Assembly: GCA_963696315.1 (NCBI GenBank)
Contig: CAVOJU010000003.1
Span: forward strand, 1-64,000
Source of the DNA: CAWKEY01 sp963696315
Lineage (GTDB): Bacteria; Pseudomonadota; Gammaproteobacteria; Methylococcales; Methylomonadaceae
DNA: 64,000 bases
Reading direction: 5' to 3'
The notes beneath the pieces were generated by a model. It ran no database searches. It was not told the origin of the DNA and saw nothing but the letters and a program-made list of their open reading frames with translations. A program made the translations under genes and the position numbers. Below, one piece after another: positions 53,316 through 63,728 of this stretch; position 1 is the stretch's first letter, and each line of letters begins with the position of its first letter.

Positions 53316-55865
53316 TTATGCCTTCCATTGATTTATCGGCTTGGGCGTGCCCATACAGAATCCTTGGACGTAATCGACTTGAATCTCATGCAAGGTTTGC
53401 AAAATTTGCCGGTTTTCTACAAATTCGGCAATGGTTTTTTTTCCCATGACATGACCAATATCATTGATTGATTTAACCATCGCAAGATCGACAGGATCAT
53501 GCTCTATATCCTTGATAAAAAATCCGTCTATTTTAAGAAAATCCACCGGCAGATTTTTCAGATAAGCAAATGACGATAAGCCGCTGCCAAAATCATCCAA
53601 AGAAAATTTACAACCGCAGGCTTTTAGACGGGCAATAAATTCTATCGCTATCGACAAATTGGCAATAGCGGCGGTTTCGGTGATTTCGAAACAGATTTTC
53701 TCGGCAGGCATATTGGTCAGCTTGAATTGACCTTCGATAAATGCCAGCAGATTGGGGTCGCTTAAACTTAGTCCGGAAAGATTGATGGCGCACATTGACA
53801 GGGCATTTAAACGCTTCGGGTGTTTGGTAAACCAGTTGAACACATTGCGTATCACCCAACGATCAATTTTAGGTGACAATTGATAGCGTTCTGCGGCCGG
53901 CAGGAACACATCGGGCGTCACTATATTGCCCTGCCTGTCCTTCATGCGAATCAGCACTTCGCAATGCTCGCCTTCAGGTAAACCCAGTGGCACTATGGAT
54001 TGTGTATAAAGACAAAACAGATTTTCCTGCAGGGCCCGATTTATTTTGGCCACCCATTTCATTTCGCCATGATGTTGGGCCAGGGCTTGATCATCGTCCC
54101 GGTAAATATGGGTACGGTTACGTCCGGACTCTTTTGCCATATAACAGGCCATGTCGGCTTGTTTCATGTGCATGTCAGCGCCGCCATTTTCTTTATTGAT
54201 AACTACCAGGCCAATGCTGGCACCAATACGGAAACTTTTATCTTCCCAATGGAAATGAAATTTTTCCATTAATTTGTGTATTTTTTTAGTAGTGCGTTCA
54301 GCCTGTTTCAGGGAGCAATATTCCATCAGGATGGCAAATTCATCGCCCCCCAGCCGCGCGACGGTATCACTGCGTCGAATGATCCCGGACAATTGTGCAC
54401 TGATCTGACGCAGCAATTCATCACCGGCTATGTGGCTGCAGGTATCATTAATAAGCTTGAACTGATCGATATCGATATAGCAAAGTGCATGCTCGGTATC
54501 ATTGTCGCAGGTCGTCATCACCACACGCTCAAGCCGCCGGTCAAATTCATGGCGATTAATGAGCTGGGTCAAGGCATCATGAGTCGCCTGGTAAGACAGT
54601 TTTTCGCTGAGCAATAAAGCTTGCGTGACATCTTCCTGGATGGCAACGTAACTGGTAATAGCCCCTTCCGAATTAATCAACGGCGTAATAGATTGTTGAG
54701 CCCAGTAAATCTCGCCGTTTTTCTTTTTGTTTTTGAACACACCCTGCCAGGGCTTGCCGGAGGAAATGGTCTCCCAGAGCATTTTATAATCTTCATTATC
54801 GGTTTCGCCAGAACCGAAAATTCTGGGATTATGGCCTACTACCTCGTCGGCTGTATAACCCGTTGTTTCGGCTATTTTATGATTGACATATTCGATAATG
54901 CCTAGCGTGTCGGTGATGAAAATAAGATTAGGGCTGTTGTCAATCGCCAAATTTAATTTACACAGGTGATTTTCTGCTATTTTTCGCTCAGTAATATCTC
55001 TGATGAAGCCGTAAATACCGGGCAAATCGTTAATTTTATTGGCGTTCTCACTAAATAGGCCGATTGCCGCCAGATCAACGCTGATCGCAGTTATTTCTAC
55101 ATACTTCGGCTGGCCACCGTGTTTACAGTGCAGTCTAAGTTCGCTGGTTCTGGTGACGGGCTGGCCTGGGCCGGGCGGAGCAAAAACAATGGCCGCCTTG
55201 TCCAGATCTTCCTGATGCACCAGACAGGAATAATGTTTTCCTTCAACGTCTGCCGGATCATAGCCGAGCAGTGTCGCCATGGAATTGTTCAAAAAGGTAA
55301 ATTCGCCATCCGGGTTGATCAGATACACGGCATCGGGTGACTTTTCAATAAAGAAACGGTGCATCTGCTCCGATTGCTTGAGCTGGATCTGCATGGCGCT
55401 ATGCGCCTGCTTGAGTTTGATAATTTTCTTTGTATTGGCAATTAAATGAATCAAGTCATTGACAAAAAATGGTTTTTTGACAAATTCATGGACAAAATCA
55501 TAACCCCGGCGAGGTCTTGCATCGTTGAAATTAGCCTCGCCGCCAATAATGATGACCTGGGTATCCAGCCCTCTCTCGGCGATATATTCCAGAACGTCAT
55601 GACCACTGATGTCAGGCATATTCAAGTCTACTAACATTAACTGGACAAGATGATTTTCTAAAATGCTTATCGCCGCCTTAGCGCTCTCTGCTGTTGCAAC
55701 CTGATAACCGGCGCCTTGCAAAATAGTGCATAAGCTCTGGCGAGCCTTTTCATCATCATCAACGACCAATATTTGCAGAGTTGCCGCTATTTCCAGAGCC
55801 GTATTTCCGGGCATATCAGGCCCCTCAAAAAACTTAGCAGCATCAATAAACACTTTTTGTCTCAC
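53316..55865 (-). CDS. REC-PAS-PAS-GGDEF-EAL c-di-GMP protein
   Basis: 849 residues from a GTG. Receiver (QILVVDDDEKARQS, phospho-Asp in LMLVDLNMPDISGH), two PAS domains (residues ~170-290, with FLNNSMATLLGYDP, and ~300-425), GGDEF (RRSDTVARLGGDEFAILM, with I-site RRSD) and EAL (EVLIRM, FSLDDFGSGLSSF, LKIDGFFI, EFVEN). Both catalytic signatures are intact, so synthesis and hydrolysis are both possible. Upstream in the same frame is the rest of a histidine-kinase ATPase domain (see 55866-56308), so the true protein may be longer. Confidence 0.9.
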   Translation of the reverse strand: MRQKVFIDAAKFFEGPDMPGNTALEIAATLQILVVDDDEKARQSLCTILQGAGYQVATAESAKAAISILENHLVQLMLVDLNMPDISGHDVLEYIAERGLDTQVIIIGGEANFNDARPRRGYDFVHEFVKKPFFVNDLIHLIANTKKIIKLKQAHSAMQIQLKQSEQMHRFFIEKSPDAVYLINPDGEFTFLNNSMATLLGYDPADVEGKHYSCLVHQEDLDKAAIVFAPPGPGQPVTRTSELRLHCKHGGQPKYVEITAISVDLAAIGLFSENANKINDLPGIYGFIRDITERKIAENHLCKLNLAIDNSPNLIFITDTLGIIEYVNHKIAETTGYTADEVVGHNPRIFGSGETDNEDYKMLWETISSGKPWQGVFKNKKKNGEIYWAQQSITPLINSEGAITSYVAIQEDVTQALLLSEKLSYQATHDALTQLINRHEFDRRLERVVMTTCDNDTEHALCYIDIDQFKLINDTCSHIAGDELLRQISAQLSGIIRRSDTVARLGGDEFAILMEYCSLKQAERTTKKIHKLMEKFHFHWEDKSFRIGASIGLVVINKENGGADMHMKQADMACYMAKESGRNRTHIYRDDDQALAQHHGEMKWVAKINRALQENLFCLYTQSIVPLGLPEGEHCEVLIRMKDRQGNIVTPDVFLPAAERYQLSPKIDRWVIRNVFNWFTKHPKRLNALSMCAINLSGLSLSDPNLLAFIEGQFKLTNMPAEKICFEITETAAIANLSIAIEFIARLKACGCKFSLDDFGSGLSSFAYLKNLPVDFLKIDGFFIKDIEHDPVDLAMVKSINDIGHVMGKKTIAEFVENRQILQTLHEIQVDYVQGFCMGTPKPINQWKA

Positions 55866-56308
55866 GCATTGATGACTGATGACCGCTCTCGGCAGGAAAA
55901 TCTGAAATATTGTGGCTTTCCCGATTCTGGAACTGAAGGTTCCGGCCAGCTCATCAACCAGCTTCTTGGTGATCGTAAAACCAGGCCGGCATTCGGCGGA
56001 AATAATTGACTCTTGACGGCCTCGGGCAGAGCCGAGCCATTGTCTGAAACTTGAATCTCGAAAGAGCAGATGTTGCCATGACCAAGCTGAACTTTGGTAC
56101 AGCAGCCAATATTGCCGACGCCGGCCATGACTTCGACGGCATTATTTATCAGCAAGTTTGCCAATAAGCAGCAACCAGACTTAAGACTGGCATCAATAGT
56201 TGACCACAATGAATGCAGAGCTTGTTTTGTAGAGCCGCCCTCAAGACAGCGGCTGTCCATGCAATATAAAAAAACAGCTGCGACAGAAATATAGATAAAA
56301 GTCATCAC
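55866..56308 (-). pseudogene. Histidine-kinase-type HATPase domain, frameshifted, continuous with the REC-PAS-GGDEF-EAL gene
   Basis: The first frame (from a start near 56308) contains an N box LLANLLINNAVEVMAG and G1 VSDNGSALPEAV. After about 55980 the next frame gives FTITKKLVDELAGTFSSRIG, then KATIFQIFLPRAV, the usual end of a HATPase domain, and runs without a stop straight into the REC domain. There is no HisKA segment or sensor upstream. Repairing one base would give a single HATPase-REC-PAS-PAS-GGDEF-EAL protein of about 1000 residues. Either an indel error or a relic of a kinase. Confidence 0.65.
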
Positions 56309-56462
56309 TTGACTTCAATTCCCAAAGTAATCAGACGCGCTTATTGTAGTTCATGTCGTAAGGATTTGTTATCTTGATCACAAAATACCCCGACAAATTG
56401 GCAGAATTTGTAGTTTGTTTAATTAAGCCTTAAGGCGCTCATGCTAGGAAATATCAGCGTCA

Positions 56463-58079
56463 TCAGGAACTACACGACAGCATCGAACATCCCGCGCGTT
56501 GCCGTGCCCAATCCGGGCGTTTAACAGCCCAGGTGTCCATGCCGGGCTGTTCATCATAAGGATGACGCAATACCTCCTGCAACTCGTGGATCATAGAATA
56601 ATCGCCCTGCCCGGCTTTATCGATAGCCAGTTGCGCCAGGTAGTTGCGCAGCACATAGAGGGGGTTGACTGCATTCATGCGCGCGCGTCTGAGGTCATCG
56701 GGCGTGCCGTCTGCTCGGACACGTTTTATGTAGCTTCTGAGCCAGTTGCATAGGCGCTTTTTGTATATGCTGTTCAATTGTTCCGGAACATAATAGGCAG
56801 GCAACAGCTCGGCCATCAGTTCGTCATCGCCGGTTGTATTCAGATCAACACGGGTATCAATCAAAGCCAGTTTGCGGTAAAAAAGCGTCATATCCGTTTC
56901 GACCAGCGGCAATATCTGGAGCAATTCCGCAGTCAGATCATCGTCTGTTTGTGCATCATAGCCCCGTAAACCCAGCTTATTGGCAATCATGACTTGCCAG
57001 CCCTGTTCAAAACTGTCCACGTAGGTATTGAGCGCCTGTTGCAGCGGCTCAACCTGTTCAATCAAAGGGTACAGGGCATTGGCCAGTTGCCCCAGATTCC
57101 AGTAAGCAATCTGCGGCTGGTTGCCGAAGCGGTAGCGACGTTCTGAGGCATCGGTGGTGTTGGGCGTCCAATTGGGATCATAATTTTCCAGCCAGCCGTA
57201 GGGGCCGTAGTCGATGGTCAGTCCCAGTATCGACATATTATCGGTATTCATAACGCCATGCACAAAACCTACCCGCTGCCAGTGCACGATCATTTGCGCC
57301 GTTCTACGGCAGATTTCTTCAAACCAGGCCAGATAAACGGCAGTCGACGGCGGGCCCAGGTGCGGAAAATCGGTAACAATGGTGTAATCGGCCAGTTTGC
57401 GCAGCAAATCAATATCGCCTCGCGCCGTGCAAATCTGAAAATTTCCGAAGCGGGTAAATGACGGCGCTACCCGGCAAACTACCGCACCCGGCTCAGGCTT
57501 GGGATTGCCGTCATAAAACATATCCCGGATGACCTGCTCACCGGTCAAAATCAGACTCAGCGCGCGCGTGGTGGGTACGCCCAAATGGAACATGGCTTCG
57601 CTGCACAAGAATTCGCGTACTGATGACCGCAATACCGCCAGGCCGTCCGCGTTGCGGGAATAAGGCGTGGGGCCGGCGCCTTTAAGTTGTAATGCCCAGC
57701 GCTCACCGCGCCGATTGATGACTTCACCCAGATTAATGGCGCGGCCGTCACCCAGTTGACCTGCCCACACGCCAAACTGGTGACCGCCGTAACAGGTGGC
57801 ATAAGGCTCCATACCCTCAGACAGGCCGTTGCCGGAAAATACGCGCGTAAAGTCGTCTGATTCACAGACTTCCGGGGGTAAATCCAGCAGTTCTGCCACT
57901 GCTTTGGAATAAGCCACCATCTGCGGCTTGGCAATGCCGGCAGGCTGCACTCGTGAATAACAGGCACCGAGAACCTGACGACGACGGTTAATGCTTTCAG
58001 GATCACCCGGAAGCTCGCGCAGAAAACGATTATCAAAGGTTAATTGATCGAGATGGGTAATTTTAGCCGGGCTATTCAT
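56463..58079 (-). CDS. selO: Protein adenylyltransferase SelO (YdiU)
   Basis: Pseudokinase-fold enzyme that transfers AMP to proteins, linked to oxidative stress. 538 residues with CYGGHQFGVWAGQLGDGRAI, LQLKGAGPTPYSRNADG, MNTDNMSILGLTIDYGPYG. The C-terminus ends CSMLSCSS, with Cys at the position that is selenocysteine in eukaryotes. ATG 58079. No partner adjacent. Confidence 0.93.
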   Translation of the reverse strand: MNSPAKITHLDQLTFDNRFLRELPGDPESINRRRQVLGACYSRVQPAGIAKPQMVAYSKAVAELLDLPPEVCESDDFTRVFSGNGLSEGMEPYATCYGGHQFGVWAGQLGDGRAINLGEVINRRGERWALQLKGAGPTPYSRNADGLAVLRSSVREFLCSEAMFHLGVPTTRALSLILTGEQVIRDMFYDGNPKPEPGAVVCRVAPSFTRFGNFQICTARGDIDLLRKLADYTIVTDFPHLGPPSTAVYLAWFEEICRRTAQMIVHWQRVGFVHGVMNTDNMSILGLTIDYGPYGWLENYDPNWTPNTTDASERRYRFGNQPQIAYWNLGQLANALYPLIEQVEPLQQALNTYVDSFEQGWQVMIANKLGLRGYDAQTDDDLTAELLQILPLVETDMTLFYRKLALIDTRVDLNTTGDDELMAELLPAYYVPEQLNSIYKKRLCNWLRSYIKRVRADGTPDDLRRARMNAVNPLYVLRNYLAQLAIDKAGQGDYSMIHELQEVLRHPYDEQPGMDTWAVKRPDWARQRAGCSMLSCSS

Positions 58080-58232
58080 GGTTGTAAGGAGTCAGGGCAA
58101 GCAGTAATCGTGAAACAGATGTTTATCAAGAACAAACGCTTCTTCTGTCAAGGAACACTATCGGTCAAAATTCCTCCCTGACCAGGCCTGCCTGTTTTGA
58201 TACGAAAAATAAGCACGCGACGAGAGCGACTG

Positions 58233-58973
58233 CTAATGATTTAAGAAAGAAATGCGAGTGCCCAGTTCAAGATTGAGTTGTTGTTGAGCACTGCCTTTAT
58301 TAACGGCAATTTCGACCAGGCCGCTGGAGTTTTTATACCAGAAGGCCTGTCGCTCGGCCACTGCACTGAAGGTATCCCCGGGAGTAATTATTTTATCGTT
58401 GACAGTGAGTGATCTGCCGGCAAGGTCTGCATGAAAACGCAAACCGGTCATGGCATTGCCGTAATGATCAAAATAGATCACTTCCCGCAAATCTTCCGGC
58501 CAATCGCCTAAATCAGGCGCGTCCATTGGCAACAGCAAGTCCGCCGCCGCATTGGTGGCCAGTTTGGCGGCAACGGGCGCGAACAGATCACGGCCGTGAA
58601 AACTCATTGAGCAGTGCTCAGGTTGCCAGGTAATCTCTAACCATTGCGTCTGCCGGGAGTGAACGGCAACCGTATTCAACAAACCGTTATCGGGGCCTAC
58701 AAAATAGTGTCCATCGGCGCGCAAAACCACGGCTTTGCGCGCGCTGCCGACGCCGGGATCGATCACGGCGAGAAAAATACTGTTTTCGGGAAAACCGGAG
58801 CGCAGTGCCGCCAGTAAATAGGCGCTGGCACGTGGATTGGCGGCAGGTGCGTCACTGACAAGATTAATAACTGGAGCGGCCGGCGCGATCTGTCTTAACA
58901 CGCATTCCATTTGCCCCAGGTAAGGGCCCGCGGGGCCAAAATCGGTAAACAGGATAATGGCCGGAATGGCCAT
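58233..58973 (-). CDS. SAM hydroxide adenosyltransferase (DUF62 family)
   Basis: 246 residues. Splits S-adenosylmethionine into adenosine and methionine. LFTDFGPAGPYLGQME, DPGVGSARKAV, GPDNGLLNTV and FHGRDLFAPVAAKLA are diagnostic. Its ATG touches the stop of ttcA (58973 shared), so the two are coupled. The link between a tRNA sulfur enzyme and SAM breakdown is interesting but unproved. Confidence 0.9.
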   Translation of the reverse strand: MAIPAIILFTDFGPAGPYLGQMECVLRQIAPAAPVINLVSDAPAANPRASAYLLAALRSGFPENSIFLAVIDPGVGSARKAVVLRADGHYFVGPDNGLLNTVAVHSRQTQWLEITWQPEHCSMSFHGRDLFAPVAAKLATNAAADLLLPMDAPDLGDWPEDLREVIYFDHYGNAMTGLRFHADLAGRSLTVNDKIITPGDTFSAVAERQAFWYKNSSGLVEIAVNKGSAQQQLNLELGTRISFLNH

Positions 58974-59827
58974 TATTGTTCTAGCACTTCCAGACCGGCA
59001 TTCATTGACATCATCTCATCTTCCGTTTGCGGCCCTTGCTTGAGCCCTGCAAAATCAAACAATTGCGTATCCGCCAACTGTGAAGGCGCGACATTTTGCA
59101 GACTGGTAAAAATGGTTTCCAGGCGTCCTGGAAACTGTTTATCCCAGTTTCTGAGCATGACTTTCATGGCCTGTCTTTGCAGATTTTGCTGGGAGCCGCA
59201 CAAATTGCAGGGAATGATGGGGAAATCCTTGAACAGCGAGAAACGTTCAATATCCTTTTCACGGCAATAGGCCAGCGGCCGGATGACGATATTTTTCTTA
59301 TCGTCGCTCAGCAGCTTGGGCGGCATGGCTTTCAGCTTGCCGCCGTAAAAAATGTTCAGGAAAAACGTTTCCAGAATGTCGTCACGATGATGGCCCAGGG
59401 CGATTTTGGTTACGCCGTTGGCTTCCGCGTAGCCATACAAGGTGCCGCGTCTTAATCTTGAGCATAGCCCGCAGGTGGTTTGGCCTTCGGGAATGATGCG
59501 CTTGACGACACTGTAGGTATCTTTCTCGATAATATGATAAGGCACACCCAACGCTTCAAGATATTCCGGCAAGACGTGTTCGGGAAAACCAGGCTGTTTT
59601 TGATCCAGATTGACGGCTATCAATTCAAAATCTACCGGCGCGGTTTTTTGCAAATTGAGCAGGATATCCAGCATGGTAAAGGAATCCTTGCCGCCGGATA
59701 AACACACCATGACCTTATCGCCGTTTTCGATCATGTTGTAATCGGCAATCGCATCGCCGACATAATGCCGCAAACGTTTTTGTAGTTTGTTAAATTGGGT
59801 TCTGGATTTTTTGCTTGGATCTGACAT
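58973..59827 (-). CDS. ttcA: tRNA 2-thiocytidine synthetase TtcA
   Basis: Thiolates cytidine 32 of tRNA. PP-loop CLSGGKDSFTMLD and two CxxC motifs, CGLC and CNLC, for the Fe-S cluster. 284 residues. It needs a sulfur donor (cysteine desulfurase). Coupled to the SAM transferase gene. Confidence 0.94.
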   Translation of the reverse strand: MSDPSKKSRTQFNKLQKRLRHYVGDAIADYNMIENGDKVMVCLSGGKDSFTMLDILLNLQKTAPVDFELIAVNLDQKQPGFPEHVLPEYLEALGVPYHIIEKDTYSVVKRIIPEGQTTCGLCSRLRRGTLYGYAEANGVTKIALGHHRDDILETFFLNIFYGGKLKAMPPKLLSDDKKNIVIRPLAYCREKDIERFSLFKDFPIIPCNLCGSQQNLQRQAMKVMLRNWDKQFPGRLETIFTSLQNVAPSQLADTQLFDFAGLKQGPQTEDEMMSMNAGLEVLEQ

Positions 59828-59899
59828 GGTCAGAGACTGTTGATTAGTGGAGACAATAAAGCGGGGCTCATTGGCTGCAAGAGCCCCGGACTGAAAGCG

Positions 59900-61122
59900 T
59901 TAAGCGTTGTAACGCTGAAAAATCAGGGTGGCGTTAGTGCCGCCAAAACCGAAACTGTTCGACATGATCGTGTTCAAGGTGACATTATCCTCACGCTCGC
60001 GCACTATTGGAATGCCTGCTGCGCCGGGATCAAGCTGAGTAATGTTAGCCGAAGCGCTAAGAAAGTTTTCTTCCATCATTAACAGTGAATAAATCGCCTC
60101 ATTAACACCGGCAGCGCCCAGGGCATGACCCGTCAATGACTTGGTGGAGCTGACCTTGGGTACATTGTCGGCGCCAAACACCGTGCGCAAGGCTTCCAGT
60201 TCTTTGGTATCGCCCACCGGGGTACTGGTGCCGTGCGCATTGATATAATCAATGTTGCCGTTGACGGTCGCCATGGCCTGCTGCATACAACGCACCGCGC
60301 CTTCACCCGAAGGTTGTACCATGTCATAGCCGTCAGATGTTGCTCCGTATCCGACCAGCTCGGCGTAGATTTTGGCGCCGCGCGCTTTGGCATGTTCCAG
60401 TTCTTCAATGACCAATACACCGCCGCCGCCGGAAATAACGAAACCGTCGCGGGTCTACGTCATAAGGCCGTGATGCGGTGGCTCGGGGTGGCATTATATT
60501 TGGTTGATAAGGCGCCCATGGCATCAAATAACACGGACATGGTCCAGTGCACTTCTTCACCGCCACCGGCAAACACGATATCCTGTTTGCCCATCTGGAT
60601 GAGCTCCATGGCATGTCCGATACAGTGGGCACTGGTGGCGCAGGCGGAGCTGATCGTGTAATTCACGCCCTTGATTTTGAAAGGTGTCGCCAGGCACGCG
60701 GTATTGGTGCTGGACATGCTTCTGGGCACCCGGTAAGGCCCAACGTGCTTAACGCCTTTTTCACGCAAAATATCTGCCGCTTCAACAATGTTTGCAGTTG
60801 AAGGCCCCCCCGAACCCATTACCAGACCGGTCCGGAAATTTGATACCTCTGCTGCAGCCAAGCCGGAATCATCAATGGCCTGTTGCATGGCAATATAGTT
60901 GAACGCTGCGCCGTCGCCCATGAAGCGTTTTATTTTGCGATCGATGAAAGCGTCCAGATCGATACTAATGGGCCCATGCACATGACTCCGAAAACCCAGC
61001 TCCTTATAAGTTTCAGCAAAAACGATTCCAGAACGACCTTGTTTTAGGGAATCGACCACCTCATTTCGGTTATTTCCTATACTGGAAACAATGCCCAAAC
61101 CGGTTACTACGACTCTTTTCAT
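59900..61122 (-). CDS. fabB: Beta-ketoacyl-ACP synthase I (FabB), two frameshifts
   Basis: Condensing enzyme of unsaturated fatty acid synthesis. The first frame (ATG 61122, MKRVVVTGLGIVSSIGNN) includes the active cysteine in SSACATSAHCIG. Around 60440-60465 the frame shifts twice by one base within about 30 nt. The intervening part reads ASRPYDVD and the third DGFVISGGGGVLVIEE. Then NAHGTSTPVGD (His) and KSLTGHALGAAG follow to the stop at 59900. Joined length is about 405 residues. It is followed by no overlap with ttcA and preceded by fabA, 10 bp away. Essential pair, so two indels most likely are errors. Confidence 0.92.
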
Positions 61123-61132
61123 TGCTCAAGCC

Positions 61133-61648
61133 TCAAAAATCTGCTGTGGATGTAAATAAACCAACCCGTAAGTCGTTCGCCTCGTAAATAACTTTGCCAT
61201 CGACGTCCATGGTGGCATCAGCGATCCCCATAACCAATTTACGCATAATCACTCTTTTTAAGTTAACTCGGTAAGTCACTTTTTTAGCGGTTGGCAGTAC
61301 TTGTCCGGTGAATTTGACCTCACCTACGCCTAAAGCCCGTCCCTTACCGGGACCACCCAGCCAGCATAGATAAAAACCAACCAGCTGCCACATGGCATCG
61401 AGGCCCAGGCACCCGGGCATAACGGGGTCGCCCTGAAAATGACAGGCGAAAAACCATAAATCAGGAGTTATATCCAGCTCAGCAACGATCTCGCCCTTCC
61501 CATATGCGCCCCCTTCATCCGAGATATAGGTAATACGATCCATCATTAGCATGTTGGGTAAAGGCAATTGCGCATTTTTCGGCCCGTAGAGTTCACCCCT
61601 GCCGGACTTCAACAATTCTTCGCGCGTAAAACTATGCTGTTTCTCCAT
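61133..61648 (-). CDS. fabA: 3-hydroxydecanoyl-ACP dehydratase/isomerase
   Basis: 171 residues. Introduces the double bond of unsaturated fatty acids. Active His and Asp in FACHFQGDPVMPGCLGLDAMWQ, plus GVGEVKFTGQVLPTAKKV. Ten bp before fabB in the classical fabA-fabB operon. Confidence 0.95.
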   Translation of the reverse strand: MEKQHSFTREELLKSGRGELYGPKNAQLPLPNMLMMDRITYISDEGGAYGKGEIVAELDITPDLWFFACHFQGDPVMPGCLGLDAMWQLVGFYLCWLGGPGKGRALGVGEVKFTGQVLPTAKKVTYRVNLKRVIMRKLVMGIADATMDVDGKVIYEANDLRVGLFTSTADF

Positions 61649-61728
61649 ACTATTCGGTACCTAAGTTAATTATTCTTATAATAAACTGCGCATTATCTAA
61701 CAGACCCCGAAAAAAATCAGCTCAATTT

Positions 61729-63643
61729 TCAACCCGGCAACACATCACGCATCAAATCTTTAATCCTGAACGCCTTCTTGTTTATACGCTGCTGATAAAT
61801 CATGGCATACGAAAGTACAGACGACACATATTTTCTGGTTTCTTTAAATGGAATGGTCTCAATCCATATATCAGCAGGAACGCTTTCCAGACTTGGCAAC
61901 CAACCGGTAACCCGCGCTGGCCCTGCATTGTAAGCTGCCGTTGCCAGAGCAAAATGACCATTAAAGCGATTTAGCAACTGTTTGTAATAGTATGTCCCAT
62001 ATTTCACATTCACATCTGGGTTAAACAAACTATTGTCCGATTGCCATTGTTCATTGAGTTCCCGGGCAATCTGCTGACCTGTTTTCGGCATGATTTGCAT
62101 TAAACCTCTGGCGCCTACCGGTGACTTGGCAGTCCTGTCAAACACGCTTTCCTGGCGAATCAGGCCAAAAACAAGGGCGGGGTCCAGGTTATGCTGATAA
62201 GCGTTATATTCAACCTCGCTTGTATAATTGACGGGAAAACGCAACGTCAAATCATCCCAATAATCCGCCTTAGCCAAGGTAAAAATGGCGATCTGATGCC
62301 ATTGCCACTGCTGGGCCAATTTAGCGGCAGTCATCAGTTTGTCTTTGTCGAGTTTATTGATCGCGAACCACCATTGCCTTTGCGCTTCTTCATCCCGGCC
62401 CAAGAATCTGAATTCCTGAATGACTTTGAAATCGGCTTCCCCTGCCAATGCTTCAAGTTGGTTGCCGGCAAGAAAAACCGGTTTATCGGCCAATTGATAA
62501 GGTTTGTTGATGTTGTCTGCAGCCATGAATCCGTAAAAACTTCTGTCCTGAGCAAGACTGTTATAAACCGTTTGCGCCTGCGCCCCGTCGCCTGATTTAG
62601 CCAGGGCACGTGCCTAGCCAGTATTGCCACCTGGGCTGCTGCTTTTCTTCCGCAGTCAAACCGGCTAATGCCTCCGAAACATGCTGCCAGTTTTGCTCCA
62701 GCAGGGCGGCTCTTACTTTCCATTCTCTGACTGTCGCATCAACATCAAGCAAGCGAATCAGACGACTGTAGGCGTTTTTATTTTTCTTGGCCGCCAGTGC
62801 CAGCGCCAGCCGCCGCTCGAGTTGCTGTTCGGTCGGGTTATCCAGGGTAAACAAAGGCTTTTGTTCGTCCCAGATCATCAGGGCCAACTCCAGATCTGAC
62901 TTGGCCATCCGATCCACGCCATGGGCAAAAATGCGTCCCAACCGGCCGTCATGTCCTGACCAAAGACTCGGCTCTTGTATTAACGAAGGCTGTTTATGAA
63001 CCCGCAACCACAGCTCGGCCATTGCCTGATCGCTGTCTGGCAGCAGGGGTTTAACATATTCGGCTAATGGCAGATTATCTTTCTTGAGTGCTAATTCAAA
63101 GCGCTGCCAAATCAGATCCTGAGTAAAAATTGGCGACATGATTAAAGCAGATGTCAGCGAATCGCATTCTTTCGGCAGTGAATTGCCTACTGCCCACAAG
63201 CGCTTGGCTGCATTTAATGCCTCTTGCGCCTGGCCGGTCTTATACTTTGCCCAATAAAATTGACACTCAAGTGCCGCATTATTGCTTGCTTGATAATGCT
63301 GCATGAATTCTTGCCAACGCTGCTGTTCTGCAAGATAAGCCAACCATTTATGCCTTAACAGCCCGGCGTAGCGGCTGTCTTTGTGATCCGACAAGAAAGC
63401 CAGCACCTCGTCGGTTTGCGGCAAATTGTTTTTTAACCAGAGGTACTGCAAATAGGGATATAGCGGATAATCTCTTAAAGAAAAACTCAGATTTAAGAAA
63501 GCGCTGTCATTGCCCTGCTCGATCAGCTTTTCAGCCAGCAAAAAATCATTTCTTTGCTGATCCAGGCTATTACTGGATGCTGCACCTGGTGCAATCAGCA
63601 AACTACAGACCGCCCATATTGCAGGCCAGTATTTTATGTTCAT
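61729..63643 (-). CDS. slt: Soluble lytic murein transglycosylase (Slt70-like), frameshifted
   Basis: Periplasmic cell-wall enzyme. The N-terminal signal peptide (IKYWPAIWAVCSLLIAPGAA, then SS) and a long alpha-superhelix are followed by the catalytic domain: GLIRQESVFDRTAKSPVGAR with the active Glu, then GLMQIMP, AAYNAGPARVTGWLP. Reading breaks once near 62620, after WQYWL, where the next frame gives ARALAKSGDGAQAQTVYNSL. Joined length is about 638 residues, as expected. Indel error likely. Confidence 0.9.
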
Positions 63644-63728
63644 AGTTCCAACAACACTTTATATTGATTCCTAAAGCTGTTTCTGACAGTTATAATTTAA
63701 AAAAACAACATCCCTAATATATTTATCC

